In this document: positions 1 through 8,788 of the stretch, piece after piece | Numbering within the stretch: position 1 is the stretch's first letter | Layout: every line of letters starts with the position of its first letter | Source: JBEBVQ01 sp964527735 | Lineage (GTDB): Bacteria; Bacteroidota; Bacteroidia; Chitinophagales; Chitinophagaceae | Direction of reading: 5' to 3' | Length of the DNA: 64,000 nucleotides | Assembly (NCBI GenBank): GCA_964527735.1 | Contig: CAZGPG010000001.1 | Span: forward strand, 62,001 to 126,000 | The notes under the pieces: generated by a model | What the model was told of the DNA's origin: nothing | The model's input: the letters and a program-made list of their open reading frames with translations, nothing else | Databases searched by the model: none | Position numbers and translations under genes: made by a program

Positions 1-112
1 TGCTATCGGTGTAATCCCCACGTATCTGGATCACGGATTACACGGATTGACAGATAGCATAGACAAAAATCCGTGCTATCCGTGTAATCCCGATAAATCC
101 GTGACGCTGATA
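1..112. repeat. Intergenic palindromic repeat, GGATTACACGGAT family
   Basis: The stretch holds several copies of a short unit in both orientations: TCACGGATTACACGGATT near 31-48 and, inverted, ATCCGTGTAATCCC near 78-91 followed by AATCCGTGA near 96-104. A partial copy lies at the window edge. The arms could fold into a long imperfect hairpin. It sits just past the 3' end of purD. I see no coding capacity here. It may be a REP-like element, a terminator or both. Confidence 0.6.
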
Positions 113-151
113 ATAAAGTATCGTGCAGGATATCCGCGACAGCGCTGTAAA

Positions 152-1444
152 TCATTTCCCCTCCGGTAGGAATTCATACCCGATATCCCTCCGGTAGTAC
201 TGTCCGTCATATGTTATTTGCGCTGCCTGCTCATAGCTTTGCGCTAATGCCGCACCCAGCGTTCCACCCAGCGATGTGACGGCAAGCACACGGCCACCGG
301 TGGTTACAACATTGTTATCTCTTTTTGCTGTGCCGGCATGGAATACCAGGCTATCTTTCACTTTGTCCGGGCCGGTAATGATCTTCCCCCTGGTATAAGT
401 GCCGGGGTATCCTTCCGACACCAGCATGACTGTACAGGCTGCGTGTGGGCTGTGTTTTACGGTCGCTGCATCCAGCTTGCCTTCGTGCATCATCACGACT
501 AGCTCAACGAGGTCGTTCTCCAGCCGTGGCATCACTACTTCTGTTTCCGGGTCGCCCATGCGGCAGTTATATTCGATCACATAAGGATCCTCGCCTACTT
601 TGATCAGCCCGAAGAAAATGAAGCCATGGTAAATGATATTTTCCTGTTTTAATCCTGCAACCGTCGGGTCGATGATCCGTTCTGTTATTTTCTGCATGAA
701 TGTTTCATCCGCGAACGGAACGGGAGAAATGGCGCCCATGCCGCCGGTGTTCGGCCCGGTATCACCTTCGCCGATGCGTTTATAATCTTTGGCTTCCGGC
801 AGACGCACGTAATGTGTACCGTCGGTCAGCACAAAAACAGATAATTCGATACCGTCGAGAAATTGTTCTACAACCACTTTTTTACCGGCCTCACCAAATA
901 TCGACTCCCGGATCATGGCCGTGAATGATTGTATGGCTTCATCCAGGCTTTGGGCGATAACCACACCTTTGCCGGCGGCAAGCCCGTCTGCCTTCAGTAC
1001 GATGGGCAGCGGAAGGCTTTTCAGGTAGTTAAGCCCTTCGTCGAAGCTATCACTGGTGAACTCCCGGTAGGCCGCGGTAGGTATATTGTGCCGCTGCATG
1101 AACTTCTTGGAGAACGCCTTGCTGCCTTCGAGCTGTGCGCCGTCTTTTGATGGCCCTGCCACGATGATGTGCTTCAGGGCTTCATCTTGTTTCACGAAAT
1201 CATAGATGCCGGCTACCAGCGGATCTTCCGGACCGGGGATCAGTATGTCTATGTTTTGGCTGAGACATATTTCCTTAACCGCTTCAAAATCGGTGACATT
1301 CAGGGAGAGATTAACGCCGTAAGCTTCTGTACCTCCGTTCCCCGGGGCAATAAACAATTTGCTGCACAGCGGGCTTTGGCTGATTTTCCAGGCGAAGGCG
1401 GATTCGCGGCCACCGCCGCCGAGGATGAGTATATTGTAAGACAT
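152..1444 (-). CDS. purD: Phosphoribosylamine--glycine ligase (GAR synthetase)
   Basis: PurD joins phosphoribosylamine and glycine, using ATP, to make glycinamide ribonucleotide, the second step of de novo purine synthesis in the cytoplasm. The 430-residue product has the usual single-domain length. It opens with the family N-terminus (GGGGRE at residues 8-13), carries an ATP-grasp core (LKADGLAAGKGVVIA near residues 149-163) and has the conserved CRMGDPETE block near residue 295. It is transcribed alone, divergently from the peptide transporter at 1552. A possible -7 box on the same strand at 1509-1516 would give a 5' leader of about 55 bases. No frameshift or missing motif was seen. Identity is secure from the family motifs. 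Confidence 0.97.
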   Translation of the reverse strand: MSYNILILGGGGRESAFAWKISQSPLCSKLFIAPGNGGTEAYGVNLSLNVTDFEAVKEICLSQNIDILIPGPEDPLVAGIYDFVKQDEALKHIIVAGPSKDGAQLEGSKAFSKKFMQRHNIPTAAYREFTSDSFDEGLNYLKSLPLPIVLKADGLAAGKGVVIAQSLDEAIQSFTAMIRESIFGEAGKKVVVEQFLDGIELSVFVLTDGTHYVRLPEAKDYKRIGEGDTGPNTGGMGAISPVPFADETFMQKITERIIDPTVAGLKQENIIYHGFIFFGLIKVGEDPYVIEYNCRMGDPETEVVMPRLENDLVELVVMMHEGKLDAATVKHSPHAACTVMLVSEGYPGTYTRGKIITGPDKVKDSLVFHAGTAKRDNNVVTTGGRVLAVTSLGGTLGAALAQSYEQAAQITYDGQYYRRDIGYEFLPEGK

Positions 1445-1508
1445 GATCGTGAAATTAAATTGTAGCCGGAGCTAACTGCGTACGTAGAATTTATCTATAT
1501 TCAACCCG

Positions 1509-1516
1509 CAAAAATA
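1509..1516 (-). promoter_or_regulatory. Candidate -7 promoter box of purD
   Basis: The minus strand reads TATTTTTG, matching the Bacteroidota -7 consensus TAnnTTTG, about 65 bases upstream of the purD start. No clear TTG -33 element is visible at the usual spacing, so support is moderate. Confidence 0.4.
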
Positions 1517-1551
1517 TCCAACAAAGCCATACTTTCAGAAAAAATCTGCTT

Positions 1552-3174
1552 ATGAATCAGACAAATGCAGCTGCTGCAGCAAAACACCCTAAAGGTTTGT
1601 ATGTTTTGTTCTTCACAGAAATGTGGGAACGCTTCGGGTATTACCTGATGCTGGGGATATTTTCCCTGTATATGCTGGATGCGGTTGATAACGGGGGAAT
1701 GGGTTTCCCGGCTCAGAAAAAATCTGATATCTACGGCACCTACATCGGCCTGGTTTACCTCACTCCGTTTATCGGTGGTCTGCTGGCCGACCGGATACTC
1801 GGGTACCGGATGGCCATCCTGGTCGGTGGTCTGCTGATGGCTGCGGGGTATATTGGTCTCGCCATGCCCGGGGAAGGCATGTTTTATATTTCCCTGCTAC
1901 TGATCATATTGGGTAACGGGTTTTTTAAGCCCAACATCTCCACCCTTGTCGGTAATCTGTACAACGATGACCGTTATAAGGCCAATAAAGATGCCGGTTA
2001 CAATATTTTTTACATGGGCATCAACATCGGGGCTTTTGTCTGCAACTTCGTAGCCGCTTATATGCGGATCAACTTTGGCTGGGGATGGGCATTTGCAGCG
2101 GCCGGCGTGGGTATGCTTGTAGGGGTTATCATCTTCCTGGCCGGTACGAAGCATATTAAATCGGCAGACGTGCTGAAGCCGGCACAAAAGGAAGACCTTT
2201 CCCTGGCTAAGATCTTTGCATTCGTACTGCTGCCGGTTTTTGTATTCGGCACTATAGGTTATTTCATCAATGGCGTTACAGGCGCGGATAATCCGCATGG
2301 CAACATCTTTGGTACGGATTCCAATGATGCTTTCCTGTTTGGTTGCATCCCGGTCATTGTTTTTTATATTTCCCTTTGGGTAAGGAGCGCCAAAGAAGAT
2401 AAGAATGCGATCGGCGCCCTGTTGTCGGTGTTTTTCTGTGTGATCGTATTCTGGGCGGTATTTCACCAGAACGGGGATGCGCTCACGGTATGGGCCAAAG
2501 ATTTTACCGATCGTGAAATGCCTGCGACAGTGGCTACTGTTGCGGAAAAAATGAACATGGCGGAAAAGGTGACATATGACCCCGCTGCAACGGAAGGCAC
2601 TTATTTCGAGAACCTGCCGGAGGAAAAACGCCCGGCTGAAGGTAGTTCACTGCTGCTGTTCTCTACTGAATTATACCAGTCTGTAAATCCGTTTTGGGTG
2701 GTACTGCTGACGCCGATCATCGTGGGTGTATTCGGCTGGCTGCGTACGAAGAAGAAAGAACCGTCCACACCGGCCAAGATCGCGCTGGGCTTGTTTATTA
2801 CCGGTCTCTCGACCCTGGTGATGGTAGGCGCCGTGTCGGCTGCGCAAGGTGGAGATGTGAAGGCTTCGAGCTGGTGGCTGATCATGTCGTACGGGGTTAT
2901 TACGGTGGGTGAGCTGTGCCTGTCGCCCATGGGACTTTCGCTGGTATCCAAGCTAAGCCCGCCCCGGCTTACCGCGTTGATGATGGGCGGCTGGTTCCTC
3001 TCTACATCTGTCGGGAATAAGCTCTCCGGGGTATTGTCGGGTTTATGGGAAGGGTTTGATAATAAAGCCAATTTCTTCCTGATGAACTTTGGGCTCTGCC
3101 TGGTAGCAACGTTTATGCTGTTACTGCTGCTGCGCTGGCTGAGAAGGGTGATGCAGGAGAAGAATATTTATTAA
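1552..3174 (+). CDS. POT/PTR2-family proton-dependent oligopeptide transporter
   Basis: This is an inner-membrane major facilitator protein of 540 residues, expected to import di- and tripeptides with protons. The POT signature ExxERFxYY is present at residues 23-31 (EMWERFGYY), and the conserved GNGFFKPNIS block follows TM4. About a dozen hydrophobic segments are visible. A hydrophilic insertion of about 60 residues (roughly 315-375) separates two membrane helices in the second half. A longer paralogue lies at 35001 with its extra segment at a different place, so the two probably differ in substrate or partners. Start: the first ATG, directly before the conserved HPKGLYVLF segment. It is divergent from purD and has no obvious operon partner. 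Confidence 0.93.
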   Translation: MNQTNAAAAAKHPKGLYVLFFTEMWERFGYYLMLGIFSLYMLDAVDNGGMGFPAQKKSDIYGTYIGLVYLTPFIGGLLADRILGYRMAILVGGLLMAAGYIGLAMPGEGMFYISLLLIILGNGFFKPNISTLVGNLYNDDRYKANKDAGYNIFYMGINIGAFVCNFVAAYMRINFGWGWAFAAAGVGMLVGVIIFLAGTKHIKSADVLKPAQKEDLSLAKIFAFVLLPVFVFGTIGYFINGVTGADNPHGNIFGTDSNDAFLFGCIPVIVFYISLWVRSAKEDKNAIGALLSVFFCVIVFWAVFHQNGDALTVWAKDFTDREMPATVATVAEKMNMAEKVTYDPAATEGTYFENLPEEKRPAEGSSLLLFSTELYQSVNPFWVVLLTPIIVGVFGWLRTKKKEPSTPAKIALGLFITGLSTLVMVGAVSAAQGGDVKASSWWLIMSYGVITVGELCLSPMGLSLVSKLSPPRLTALMMGGWFLSTSVGNKLSGVLSGLWEGFDNKANFFLMNFGLCLVATFMLLLLLRWLRRVMQEKNIY

Positions 3175-3220
3175 TGGCTGTGCTGTGTCTGCGCTTATTG
3201 CCCGGGTGCAATTTTCCACT

Positions 3221-3492
3221 CCGTCATCCTGACGGGATCCCACGTAATGTGTATCCATGTTTCGTGGGATCCTTCGCTTTACACTACCATTGACGTATTT
3301 TATAAGTTTTTTGTAATCAACACCCCTCTCTATCTCCCCTGAAGGGGAGACGATTGCTTCATATAGCAGATAAGCGCTCGTCTATGGTACGGAGCAGGCG
3401 TCCCTCCTTGAGGAGGGAGTGAGGGAGGGTGTTCTTACCGTAGCAGACCATCTCCGTCATTTTTATTTCCAAAATGAACCCTCAGGATGACA
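3221..3492. repeat. Nested palindromic repeat locus (GTCATCCTGA outer arms)
   Basis: The outer arms are GTCATCCTGA (3223-3232) and TCAGGATGAC (3482-3491). Just inside the left arm is a second palindrome, GGGATCCCACG (3234-3244) paired with CGTGGGATCC (3262-3271). The CCCTC element at 3319-3437 sits further inside. No gene is visible between the peptide transporter and the tRNA. This nesting of unrelated repeat families recurs near 8.8-9.0 kb with a different outer frame. Confidence 0.7.
3319..3437. repeat. CCCTC element, copy A (branched palindrome)
   Basis: The ends AACACCCCTC (3319-3328) and GAGGGAGGGTGTT (3421-3433) can pair. Between them are two self-contained hairpins: TCTCCCCTGAAGGGGAGA (3333-3350) and TCCCTCCTTGAGGAGGGA (3401-3418). 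The predicted fold is therefore a closed stem with two side hairpins and a variable 44-base centre. A second copy with the same plan lies at 8861-8979, with arms largely identical and a centre that differs. Confidence 0.75.
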
Positions 3493-3565
3493 CCGTTGAA
3501 TGACACCCCGTTTGATCCTGTATTGTTTTTTTATCTGAAACTATTTTACCTTTGGAGCCCTTTCT

Positions 3566-3638
3566 GCGGAAGTAGCTCACCTGGTAGAGCGACAGCTTCC
3601 CAAGCTGTAGGTAGCGGGTTCGAGTCCCGTCTTCCGCT
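3566..3638 (+). tRNA. tRNA-Gly, anticodon CCC
   Basis: A 73-base cloverleaf can be folded by hand. The acceptor stem is GCGGAAG (3566-3572) with CTTCCGC (3631-3637) and discriminator T at 3638. The D stem is GCTC/GAGC, the anticodon stem ACAGC/GCTGT with loop TTCCCAA, and the T stem GCGGG/CCCGT with loop TTCGAGT. The anticodon is CCC (3599-3601), reading GGG. The 3' CCA is not encoded, as is common in this phylum. A very strong hairpin terminator follows two bases later. Confidence 0.96.
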
Positions 3639-3639
3639 C

Positions 3640-3692
3640 AAAATAAGACCGGGAGGATGGCAGTTTTCGCGCCATCCTCCCGGTCTTATTTT
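3640..3692. terminator. Perfect 22-bp hairpin, bidirectional terminator
   Basis: The arms 3640-3661 and 3671-3692 are perfectly complementary over 22 bp, with a 9-base loop. The left arm starts AAAATAAG and the right arm ends CTTATTTT, giving A- and T-runs on both sides, so it can end transcription both of tRNA-Gly (plus) and of the MBL gene (minus). The MBL stop codon (3691-3693) overlaps the end of the right arm. Confidence 0.9.
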
Positions 3693-4566
3693 ATATACCT
3701 CCCGACTCCCGTTTCTCCAGGTAATCATCCAGCTCGCTCAGTGCAAATGTATCCCTGATACGTACACCTTTTTCCGTCTGTTGGATGCTGGCGCATTCGA
3801 TCTTCGGGTCGTGCTCAAAGAACAGGATCCAGTCGTTGGCTGCAGCTTCATTAAGTATTTGCTGCTTTTCACGTAACGTATCCAGCGGGCGCATATCATA
3901 CGCCATTACCCAGGGAATGGAGATATGGGAAGCGCTGGGCAGCAGGTCGGCACAATAGAGGATCGTTGTGTTCTTGTATTTTATCTGGGGCAGCATCATG
4001 GCATCTGTATGGCCATTTATATAACGTACCCGGAAATCTTCTATCCACTCTTCACCGTCGGCGCTTTCCACAAACCGGAGCTGTCCGCCCGTTTCCAGCG
4101 GTAATATATTTTCTTTCAGAAAAGATGCTTTCTCCCGTGCATTCGGATTGGTAGCTGACGACCAGTGTTTGTGATTGCTCCAGAATAAAGCTTTGGAGAA
4201 CGCGGGAACCGGCACGCCATTTTCAATCTTAACAGAGCCGCCGCAATGATCGAAATGCAGATGCGTATGAAATACGTCAGTGATATCGTCTGTCGTAAAT
4301 CCATGTTTGCCCAGTGAGCTTTCGATAGAATCTTCGCCATGCGGGTGGTAATGGCTGAAGAATTTCTCATCCTGCTTGTTGCCCATGCCGCTGTCTATCA
4401 GGATAAGATGATTGCCATGCTCCACCAGCAGGCAACGCATAGCCCAGGTGCACATGTTATTATCATCGGCCGGGTTCACTTTCTGCCACAGGCTTTTGGG
4501 CACTACGCCATACATGGCGCCGCCATCCAGTTTGAAGTACCCGCTGTTAATTGTATATAGTTTCAT
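3691..4566 (-). CDS. MBL-fold metallo-hydrolase
   Basis: A 291-residue cytoplasmic protein of the metallo-beta-lactamase superfamily, without an evident signal peptide. The metal-binding motif HTHLHFDHCGG (HxHxDH) is near residues 100-110, preceded by the LILIDSGMGN strand and followed by INGHTDAMMLPQI and a late Asp (LYCADLLPSA). The sequence resembles the broad lactonase/hydrolase branch more than class B beta-lactamases; the substrate cannot be told from sequence. The gene starts 12 bp after the stop of the upstream MFS gene (4579-5919), so the two are probably co-transcribed. Transcription should end at the 22-bp hairpin at 3640-3692. Confidence 0.85.
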   Translation of the reverse strand: MKLYTINSGYFKLDGGAMYGVVPKSLWQKVNPADDNNMCTWAMRCLLVEHGNHLILIDSGMGNKQDEKFFSHYHPHGEDSIESSLGKHGFTTDDITDVFHTHLHFDHCGGSVKIENGVPVPAFSKALFWSNHKHWSSATNPNAREKASFLKENILPLETGGQLRFVESADGEEWIEDFRVRYINGHTDAMMLPQIKYKNTTILYCADLLPSASHISIPWVMAYDMRPLDTLREKQQILNEAAANDWILFFEHDPKIECASIQQTEKGVRIRDTFALSELDDYLEKRESGGI

Positions 4567-4578
4567 GGTGTCCGTTTA

Positions 4579-5919
4579 TTAAATTGAATGAGCCGTAGGG
4601 TCATTTTTTGATCTCCGTATGGCAAGATACAAAATCACGGCTCCTGTAGCAAAAAATACGATCAGGGCGATGATGGAATGACGCATGCTCAGGATGTGGT
4701 CAATATACCCGAAGCAAAACATGCCGATCACAATAGCGATTTTCTCCGTGACATCATAAAAACTGAAAAAGGATGTCGTATCTTTTGTCGGCGGGATCAT
4801 CTTGGCGTAAGTGGAGCGGCTCAGCGATTGGATGCCGCCCATCACCAGCCCTACTACTGCGGCAAGGATGTAAAACTGGCTGGCGGTGGTGGTATAATAA
4901 GCTGCGATACATACCCCGATCCATATCAGCACGACTCCTAACAATACCCTCAGATTACCCAGCTTTTCGGATAACCGCGCCATGAAAAACGCCCCGGCAA
5001 TGGCTACGAGCTGTATGATCAGGATCGTACCGATCAGCGCTTCCGTAGGCAGCGCCAGCTCTTTGCTGCCGAAAATGGTCGCTGCCAGCATCACAGTCTG
5101 CACGCCCATGCTGTAAAACAGGAATGCGGCCAGGTAGGTTTTCAGCGTGGGCATATGCTTTACCTGCAGCCATACTTTTTTCAGCTCGCGGAATCCATTG
5201 GTCAGCAGGTTTCCTGGTGACTTCGTATATAATGGTTGTCCTTTAGGTAGCCGTGCAAATGGTATCTGTGCCCATCCTATCCACCACAGGCCTACCAGCA
5301 GGAAGGAAAGACGGGGCGGAAAGGTGCTGTCGGTGATGCCAAACGCGTCGGGCATCAGCACAAAAACGAAGCAAACGATCTGTAACAATACGCTGCCGAT
5401 ATAGCCATAGGCAAATCCCCGCGCACTCAGCCGGTCGTGCTCTTCCGGCGAAGCGATCTCCGGCAGATAGGCATTATAGAATACAAAGCTGCCGCAGAAG
5501 CCAATCGCTGCCAGCACGAACAGTATCATGCTCATTTCCAGCGTGTCGCTGGTAAAAAAATACAGACCGCAGCAGGAAAGAGCGCCGAGGTAACAAAAGA
5601 ATTTCATGAAAAGCTTCTTGTTGCCCGTATAGTCTGCTATCGAAGAAAGGATGGGGGAGATGAGCGCAATGATGAGGTAGGCTGCTGCCAGCGCGTAATC
5701 GAACAAGGCGCTGTTCTTGACCGTAAACCCGAAGAACGAAACCTGGTCATTGATGATCTGTCCGTTTTCCCTTATCGTGGTGATAGCGGTATAATAGGCC
5801 GGGAAGATAGTGGACGTGATCACCAGGTTGTATGCGCTGTTGGCCCAATCGTACATCGCCCAGGCACGATGCACTTTCTTTTTTTCTTTTATGCTTGCGG
5901 GGGTAGTTGTTGTGTGCAT
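4579..5919 (-). CDS. MFS transporter, UMF1/ATG22-like family
   Basis: An inner-membrane transporter of 446 residues with about twelve hydrophobic segments. The N-terminal block AWAMYDWANSAYNLVITSTIFPAYY is typical of the UMF1 (ATG22-like) branch of the major facilitator superfamily. A central hydrophilic stretch (ARLPKGQPLYTKSPGNLL, near residues 222-239) separates the two six-helix halves. Substrates of bacterial members are not well established; in yeast ATG22 exports amino acids from the vacuole. It probably forms an operon with the MBL-fold gene 12 bp downstream. A long perfect palindrome (5935-6000) lies just before its start. Confidence 0.85.
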   Translation of the reverse strand: MHTTTTPASIKEKKKVHRAWAMYDWANSAYNLVITSTIFPAYYTAITTIRENGQIINDQVSFFGFTVKNSALFDYALAAAYLIIALISPILSSIADYTGNKKLFMKFFCYLGALSCCGLYFFTSDTLEMSMILFVLAAIGFCGSFVFYNAYLPEIASPEEHDRLSARGFAYGYIGSVLLQIVCFVFVLMPDAFGITDSTFPPRLSFLLVGLWWIGWAQIPFARLPKGQPLYTKSPGNLLTNGFRELKKVWLQVKHMPTLKTYLAAFLFYSMGVQTVMLAATIFGSKELALPTEALIGTILIIQLVAIAGAFFMARLSEKLGNLRVLLGVVLIWIGVCIAAYYTTTASQFYILAAVVGLVMGGIQSLSRSTYAKMIPPTKDTTSFFSFYDVTEKIAIVIGMFCFGYIDHILSMRHSIIALIVFFATGAVILYLAIRRSKNDPTAHSI

Positions 5920-5934
5920 GATATGGGGATTTAT

Positions 5935-6000
5935 CGTAGAGACGCGATTTATCGCGTCTCCCTCCGCGATACCGGAGACGCGATAAATCGCGTCTCTACG
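5935..6000. repeat. GTAGAGACG palindrome, long form
   Basis: Arms CGTAGAGACGCGATTTATCG... (5935-5961) and its exact reverse complement (5974-6000) pair over 27 bp around a 12-base loop. Each arm is itself a small palindrome centred on GACGCGATTTATCGCGTC. It lies between the 3' end of the arginase-family gene and the start of the MFS gene, all on the minus strand. Related copies lie at 8524-8557 and 42842-42903. Confidence 0.8.
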
Positions 6001-6033
6001 AACGGGCGATTGTATTTAAGGTGCATTTTCAAA

Positions 6034-7080
6034 TCAGGCAACCATATAATTACACAGCTTATACAGCATCCGGGCGCCCACAATGCTATCTACCGTTTCC
6101 TGCTCGCCGGCGCCGGGCGAAACTTCGTTCAGGTCGAAACCGATGATCTCCCGGCCGCTTTCGTGCAGCAGTTTTAGCAGATAGGATATCTGTGCGGTCT
6201 CGAACCCGCCCGGTACCGGCGTGCCGGTATTGGGGCAGAGCTTCGGGTCAAGCCCGTCTATGTCGAAGCTGATATATACTTTCTGCGGCAGGTCATTAAT
6301 AATATCCAGGCATATCTGCTTCCAGGTAATGCCTTCGAACTGCTTTTCTTTGATGTCCTGGTCAAACCAGGTTTTGACCCGTTCCGGGTTGGTCCGGATG
6401 AGATTTACTTCCTCATCGCAATAATCCCTTATGCCTACCTGTACCAGGTGCGAAACTTGCGGGATCATATCCAGTACGTTATACATGATAGAGGCGTGAG
6501 AATAGGTGAATCCTTCATATGCTTTACGCAGATCGGCGTGGGCATCGATCTGGAGCACGCCGAAAGATTCATGGACTTCCGAGAGCGCCTTGATAAAACC
6601 GAGTGGCGTGCTGTGGTCACCTCCGACCAGCCCGACTTTTTTTCCCTGCTTCAACAGGTCGCGGGTAGCCTCGCATACCCAGTCCAGCAGCATGGCGCCT
6701 CCTTCGTTCACCTCATCCAGCTTGTGCTGCAACTGCTCATTGTCGGATACATTTCCTCCTTCCACAAGGTGGGAGATGATGAGCTCGGCACAGGAACGGA
6801 GATAGTCGCTTTTCCGGCGGAGGTTTTTGTCGGAAGGAAGCATAAAAAAACCTTTTTTCCAGCCACCTGTAACGTCCGGGTCATAGAGGTCGATCTGCAT
6901 AGATGCTTCGAAGATATGTTCCGGTGCGCGTGCCGTACCGTTCCTGTAAGAGACGGTTACTTCCCAGGGTACGGGCAACAGCACCAGCGCTGCGTTTTCC
7001 TGTGAGAAGGGCAACCCGAATATGTTGTTGGAAGCCAGTCCTACAGAGTTGGGGTCGAACGAAGATAGATCGGTATTCAT
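6034..7080 (-). CDS. Arginase/agmatinase/formimidoylglutamase family hydrolase
   Basis: A 348-residue ureohydrolase, expected to split a guanidino or formimidoyl compound in a dimanganese active site in the cytoplasm. The metal motifs are present in order: GGDHSTPLG, then IDAHADLR (DAHxD), and SFDIDGLDP (SxDxDxxDP) followed by TGTPVPGG. The sequence does not decide among arginase, agmatinase and formimidoylglutamase. No histidine-degradation (hut) genes are nearby to favour the last. A -7 box TATTTTTG on its strand lies at 7100-7107. The 3' end is followed by the GTAGAGACG palindrome, which may act as its terminator. Confidence 0.9.
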   Translation of the reverse strand: MNTDLSSFDPNSVGLASNNIFGLPFSQENAALVLLPVPWEVTVSYRNGTARAPEHIFEASMQIDLYDPDVTGGWKKGFFMLPSDKNLRRKSDYLRSCAELIISHLVEGGNVSDNEQLQHKLDEVNEGGAMLLDWVCEATRDLLKQGKKVGLVGGDHSTPLGFIKALSEVHESFGVLQIDAHADLRKAYEGFTYSHASIMYNVLDMIPQVSHLVQVGIRDYCDEEVNLIRTNPERVKTWFDQDIKEKQFEGITWKQICLDIINDLPQKVYISFDIDGLDPKLCPNTGTPVPGGFETAQISYLLKLLHESGREIIGFDLNEVSPGAGEQETVDSIVGARMLYKLCNYMVA

Positions 7081-7099
7081 TTGCCTGTTTTAAAGGGAA

Positions 7100-7107
7100 C
7101 AAAAATA
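7100..7107 (-). promoter_or_regulatory. Candidate -7 promoter box of the arginase-family gene
   Basis: The minus strand reads TATTTTTG, a full match to TAnnTTTG, 20 bases before the start codon at 7080. No convincing TTG is visible at the -33 spacing. Confidence 0.45.
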
Positions 7108-7198
7108 TAACTTTTGATGGTGGCGCGCTGCTTGTGATTTATGGCAGACATATAATTTCCTTTATCCTAACTTCGCGCTTCCTTATACAGAAAGCGGG

Positions 7199-8530
7199 AT
7201 GCAAACGGAAGCGGTAAAAACGATACGGCTGGCTTTCCCGATCATTATCGGCGAGTTGGCACAGATGGCGTTGCATATCATTGATACGGCAATGGTGGGC
7301 GCAGTCAGCTATAAGCAACTGGCTGCTGCTGCACTGGTGATCAATGTGATGAACATCCCTTTTGTGGTCGGTATCGGCATGACCATATCGGTATCCCAGA
7401 TGGTGTCTATGGCACATGGCCGGCGGGACGGGCAGCTCGTGTCGCATTACCTGTTCAACGGATTTTGTCTCTGTGCCATTACGGCGGTGATCATTTCTTT
7501 ATCGATGGTGCTGGGGCGGCCGTTATTGTATCATTTGGGCCAGGACCCCGAAGTGGTGGAGCTTGCTTTGCCTTTCATGGAGCTTATGGGCTATTCCATC
7601 ATCCCCATGTTATTGTTCATGACCCTCAAGCAGTTTACCGACGGGCTGGAATATACCCGTACGGCGATGATACTTTCCCTGGCGGGTATGCCGGTGAACA
7701 TCCTGCTCAACTGGCTGCTGATCTATGGTAACTGGGGCTTTCCCCGCCTGGAGCTTACCGGCGCCGGCTGGGGGACGCTGATTACACGTACACTCTTGTT
7801 TTTTGCGTTAGGTATTGTGGTGCTGCGACACAAAATATTCGGCCGCTATATCGCGGTGTACACCCGGCAGTGGAAGCTGCGCCGCCGGACAATCGGTGAA
7901 CTGCTGCATATCGGTGTGCCAAGCAGTATGCAGATTGGTATGGAGGCAGGGGCTTTTGCCGTATCGGGTATCATTATCGGCACTATCAGTGCAGTAGCAC
8001 AGGCGGCGCATCAGATAGCCCTGAGTTGTGCTGCTTTTACCTTTATGGTGTCAATGGGGTTGTCGCAAGCGGCATCTATCCGCGTTAGCAATGCGTATGG
8101 GCGGGGGGATTGGTTCAAGATATCCCGGATTGGGAAAAGCACGCTGATCACAGCGCTTGGCTACGGTATGTTCTGCGCATTGGGCTTTACATTGTTCCGG
8201 AATATGCTGCCGGGATTGTTTAATGATAATGAAGCGGTACTGCAACTGGCTGCTATGCTGCTGTTATTTGCAGCGGTGTTTCAGATATCCGACAGTACGC
8301 AGGCGATCGGAGCAGGTTTGCTGCGGGGGATCAAAGACGTGAAAGTGCCTACGGTATTTGTAGGTATTGCTTACTGGCTGATTGGCCTGCCAGCGGGTTG
8401 CGTCCTGGCGTTCGTTTTCGATCTCGGGGCACAGGGTATGTGGCTGGGTTTTATCATCGGGCTCACGATCTCGGCCGTTCTTCTTACCGGGCGCTTTCTC
8501 AGGACTGCCGGGAAATATATACGTACGTAG
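7199..8530 (+). CDS. MATE-family efflux transporter
   Basis: A 443-residue inner-membrane protein with about twelve hydrophobic segments in two homologous halves, matching the multidrug and toxin extrusion family (cation-coupled drug export). Typical blocks include AFPIIIGELAQMALHIIDTAMVG at the N-terminus and the second-half GMEAGAFAVSGIIIG. Length is normal. The last codons and the TAG stop lie inside the GTAGAGACG palindrome (8524-8557), so the C-terminal residues YIRT are partly encoded by repeat DNA. It converges with the small gene at 8564-8716. The substrate is unknown. Confidence 0.93.
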   Translation: MQTEAVKTIRLAFPIIIGELAQMALHIIDTAMVGAVSYKQLAAAALVINVMNIPFVVGIGMTISVSQMVSMAHGRRDGQLVSHYLFNGFCLCAITAVIISLSMVLGRPLLYHLGQDPEVVELALPFMELMGYSIIPMLLFMTLKQFTDGLEYTRTAMILSLAGMPVNILLNWLLIYGNWGFPRLELTGAGWGTLITRTLLFFALGIVVLRHKIFGRYIAVYTRQWKLRRRTIGELLHIGVPSSMQIGMEAGAFAVSGIIIGTISAVAQAAHQIALSCAAFTFMVSMGLSQAASIRVSNAYGRGDWFKISRIGKSTLITALGYGMFCALGFTLFRNMLPGLFNDNEAVLQLAAMLLLFAAVFQISDSTQAIGAGLLRGIKDVKVPTVFVGIAYWLIGLPAGCVLAFVFDLGAQGMWLGFIIGLTISAVLLTGRFLRTAGKYIRT

Positions 8531-8557
8531 AGACGCGATGTATCGCGTCTCTACGTA
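8524..8557. repeat. GTAGAGACG palindrome overlapping a stop codon
   Basis: Arms TACGTAGAGACGCGAT (8524-8539) and ATCGCGTCTCTACGTA (8542-8557) pair perfectly over 16 bp with a 2-base centre. The MATE stop TAG (8528-8530) is inside the left arm, and the element fills almost all of the gap to the convergent stop at 8564. A bidirectional terminator role is plausible. Confidence 0.8.
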
Positions 8558-8563
8558 TTTTGA

Positions 8564-8716
8564 TTAACTACCCCTCGTACCGCCTGTTTTAACTGTCTTC
8601 GGGGCATGTACCGGTTTTTTATTTACCGCCGTGGTTTTATTAAGGCCGGGTATGTTCTTCTTTGCATTTTTATTGTTTTTGCCGGCGTTTTTTTTATTAT
8701 TGGATAGCAGTGACAT
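8564..8716 (-). CDS. Small Lys/Asn-rich basic protein (50 aa), unknown function
   Basis: An intact reading frame runs from ATG (8716) to TAA (8564), giving 50 residues. It begins MSLLSNNKKNAGKNNKN and ends KTVKTGGTRGS. Lysine and asparagine dominate, there is no hydrophobic core and no acidic residue, so the product is strongly basic and probably unstructured or nucleic-acid binding. I believe short basic proteins with a similar TGGTRGS-type tail occur in relatives, but could not check this. The gene stands alone between convergent MATE and a repeat locus. Function cannot be assigned. Confidence 0.6.
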   Translation of the reverse strand: MSLLSNNKKNAGKNNKNAKKNIPGLNKTTAVNKKPVHAPKTVKTGGTRGS

Positions 8717-8788
8717 AGCGAGCGTTTATAAATGAATAATGTACGAAGCTAAATTACGCATTCTTTACCATATTCGATGGGCTACCCC

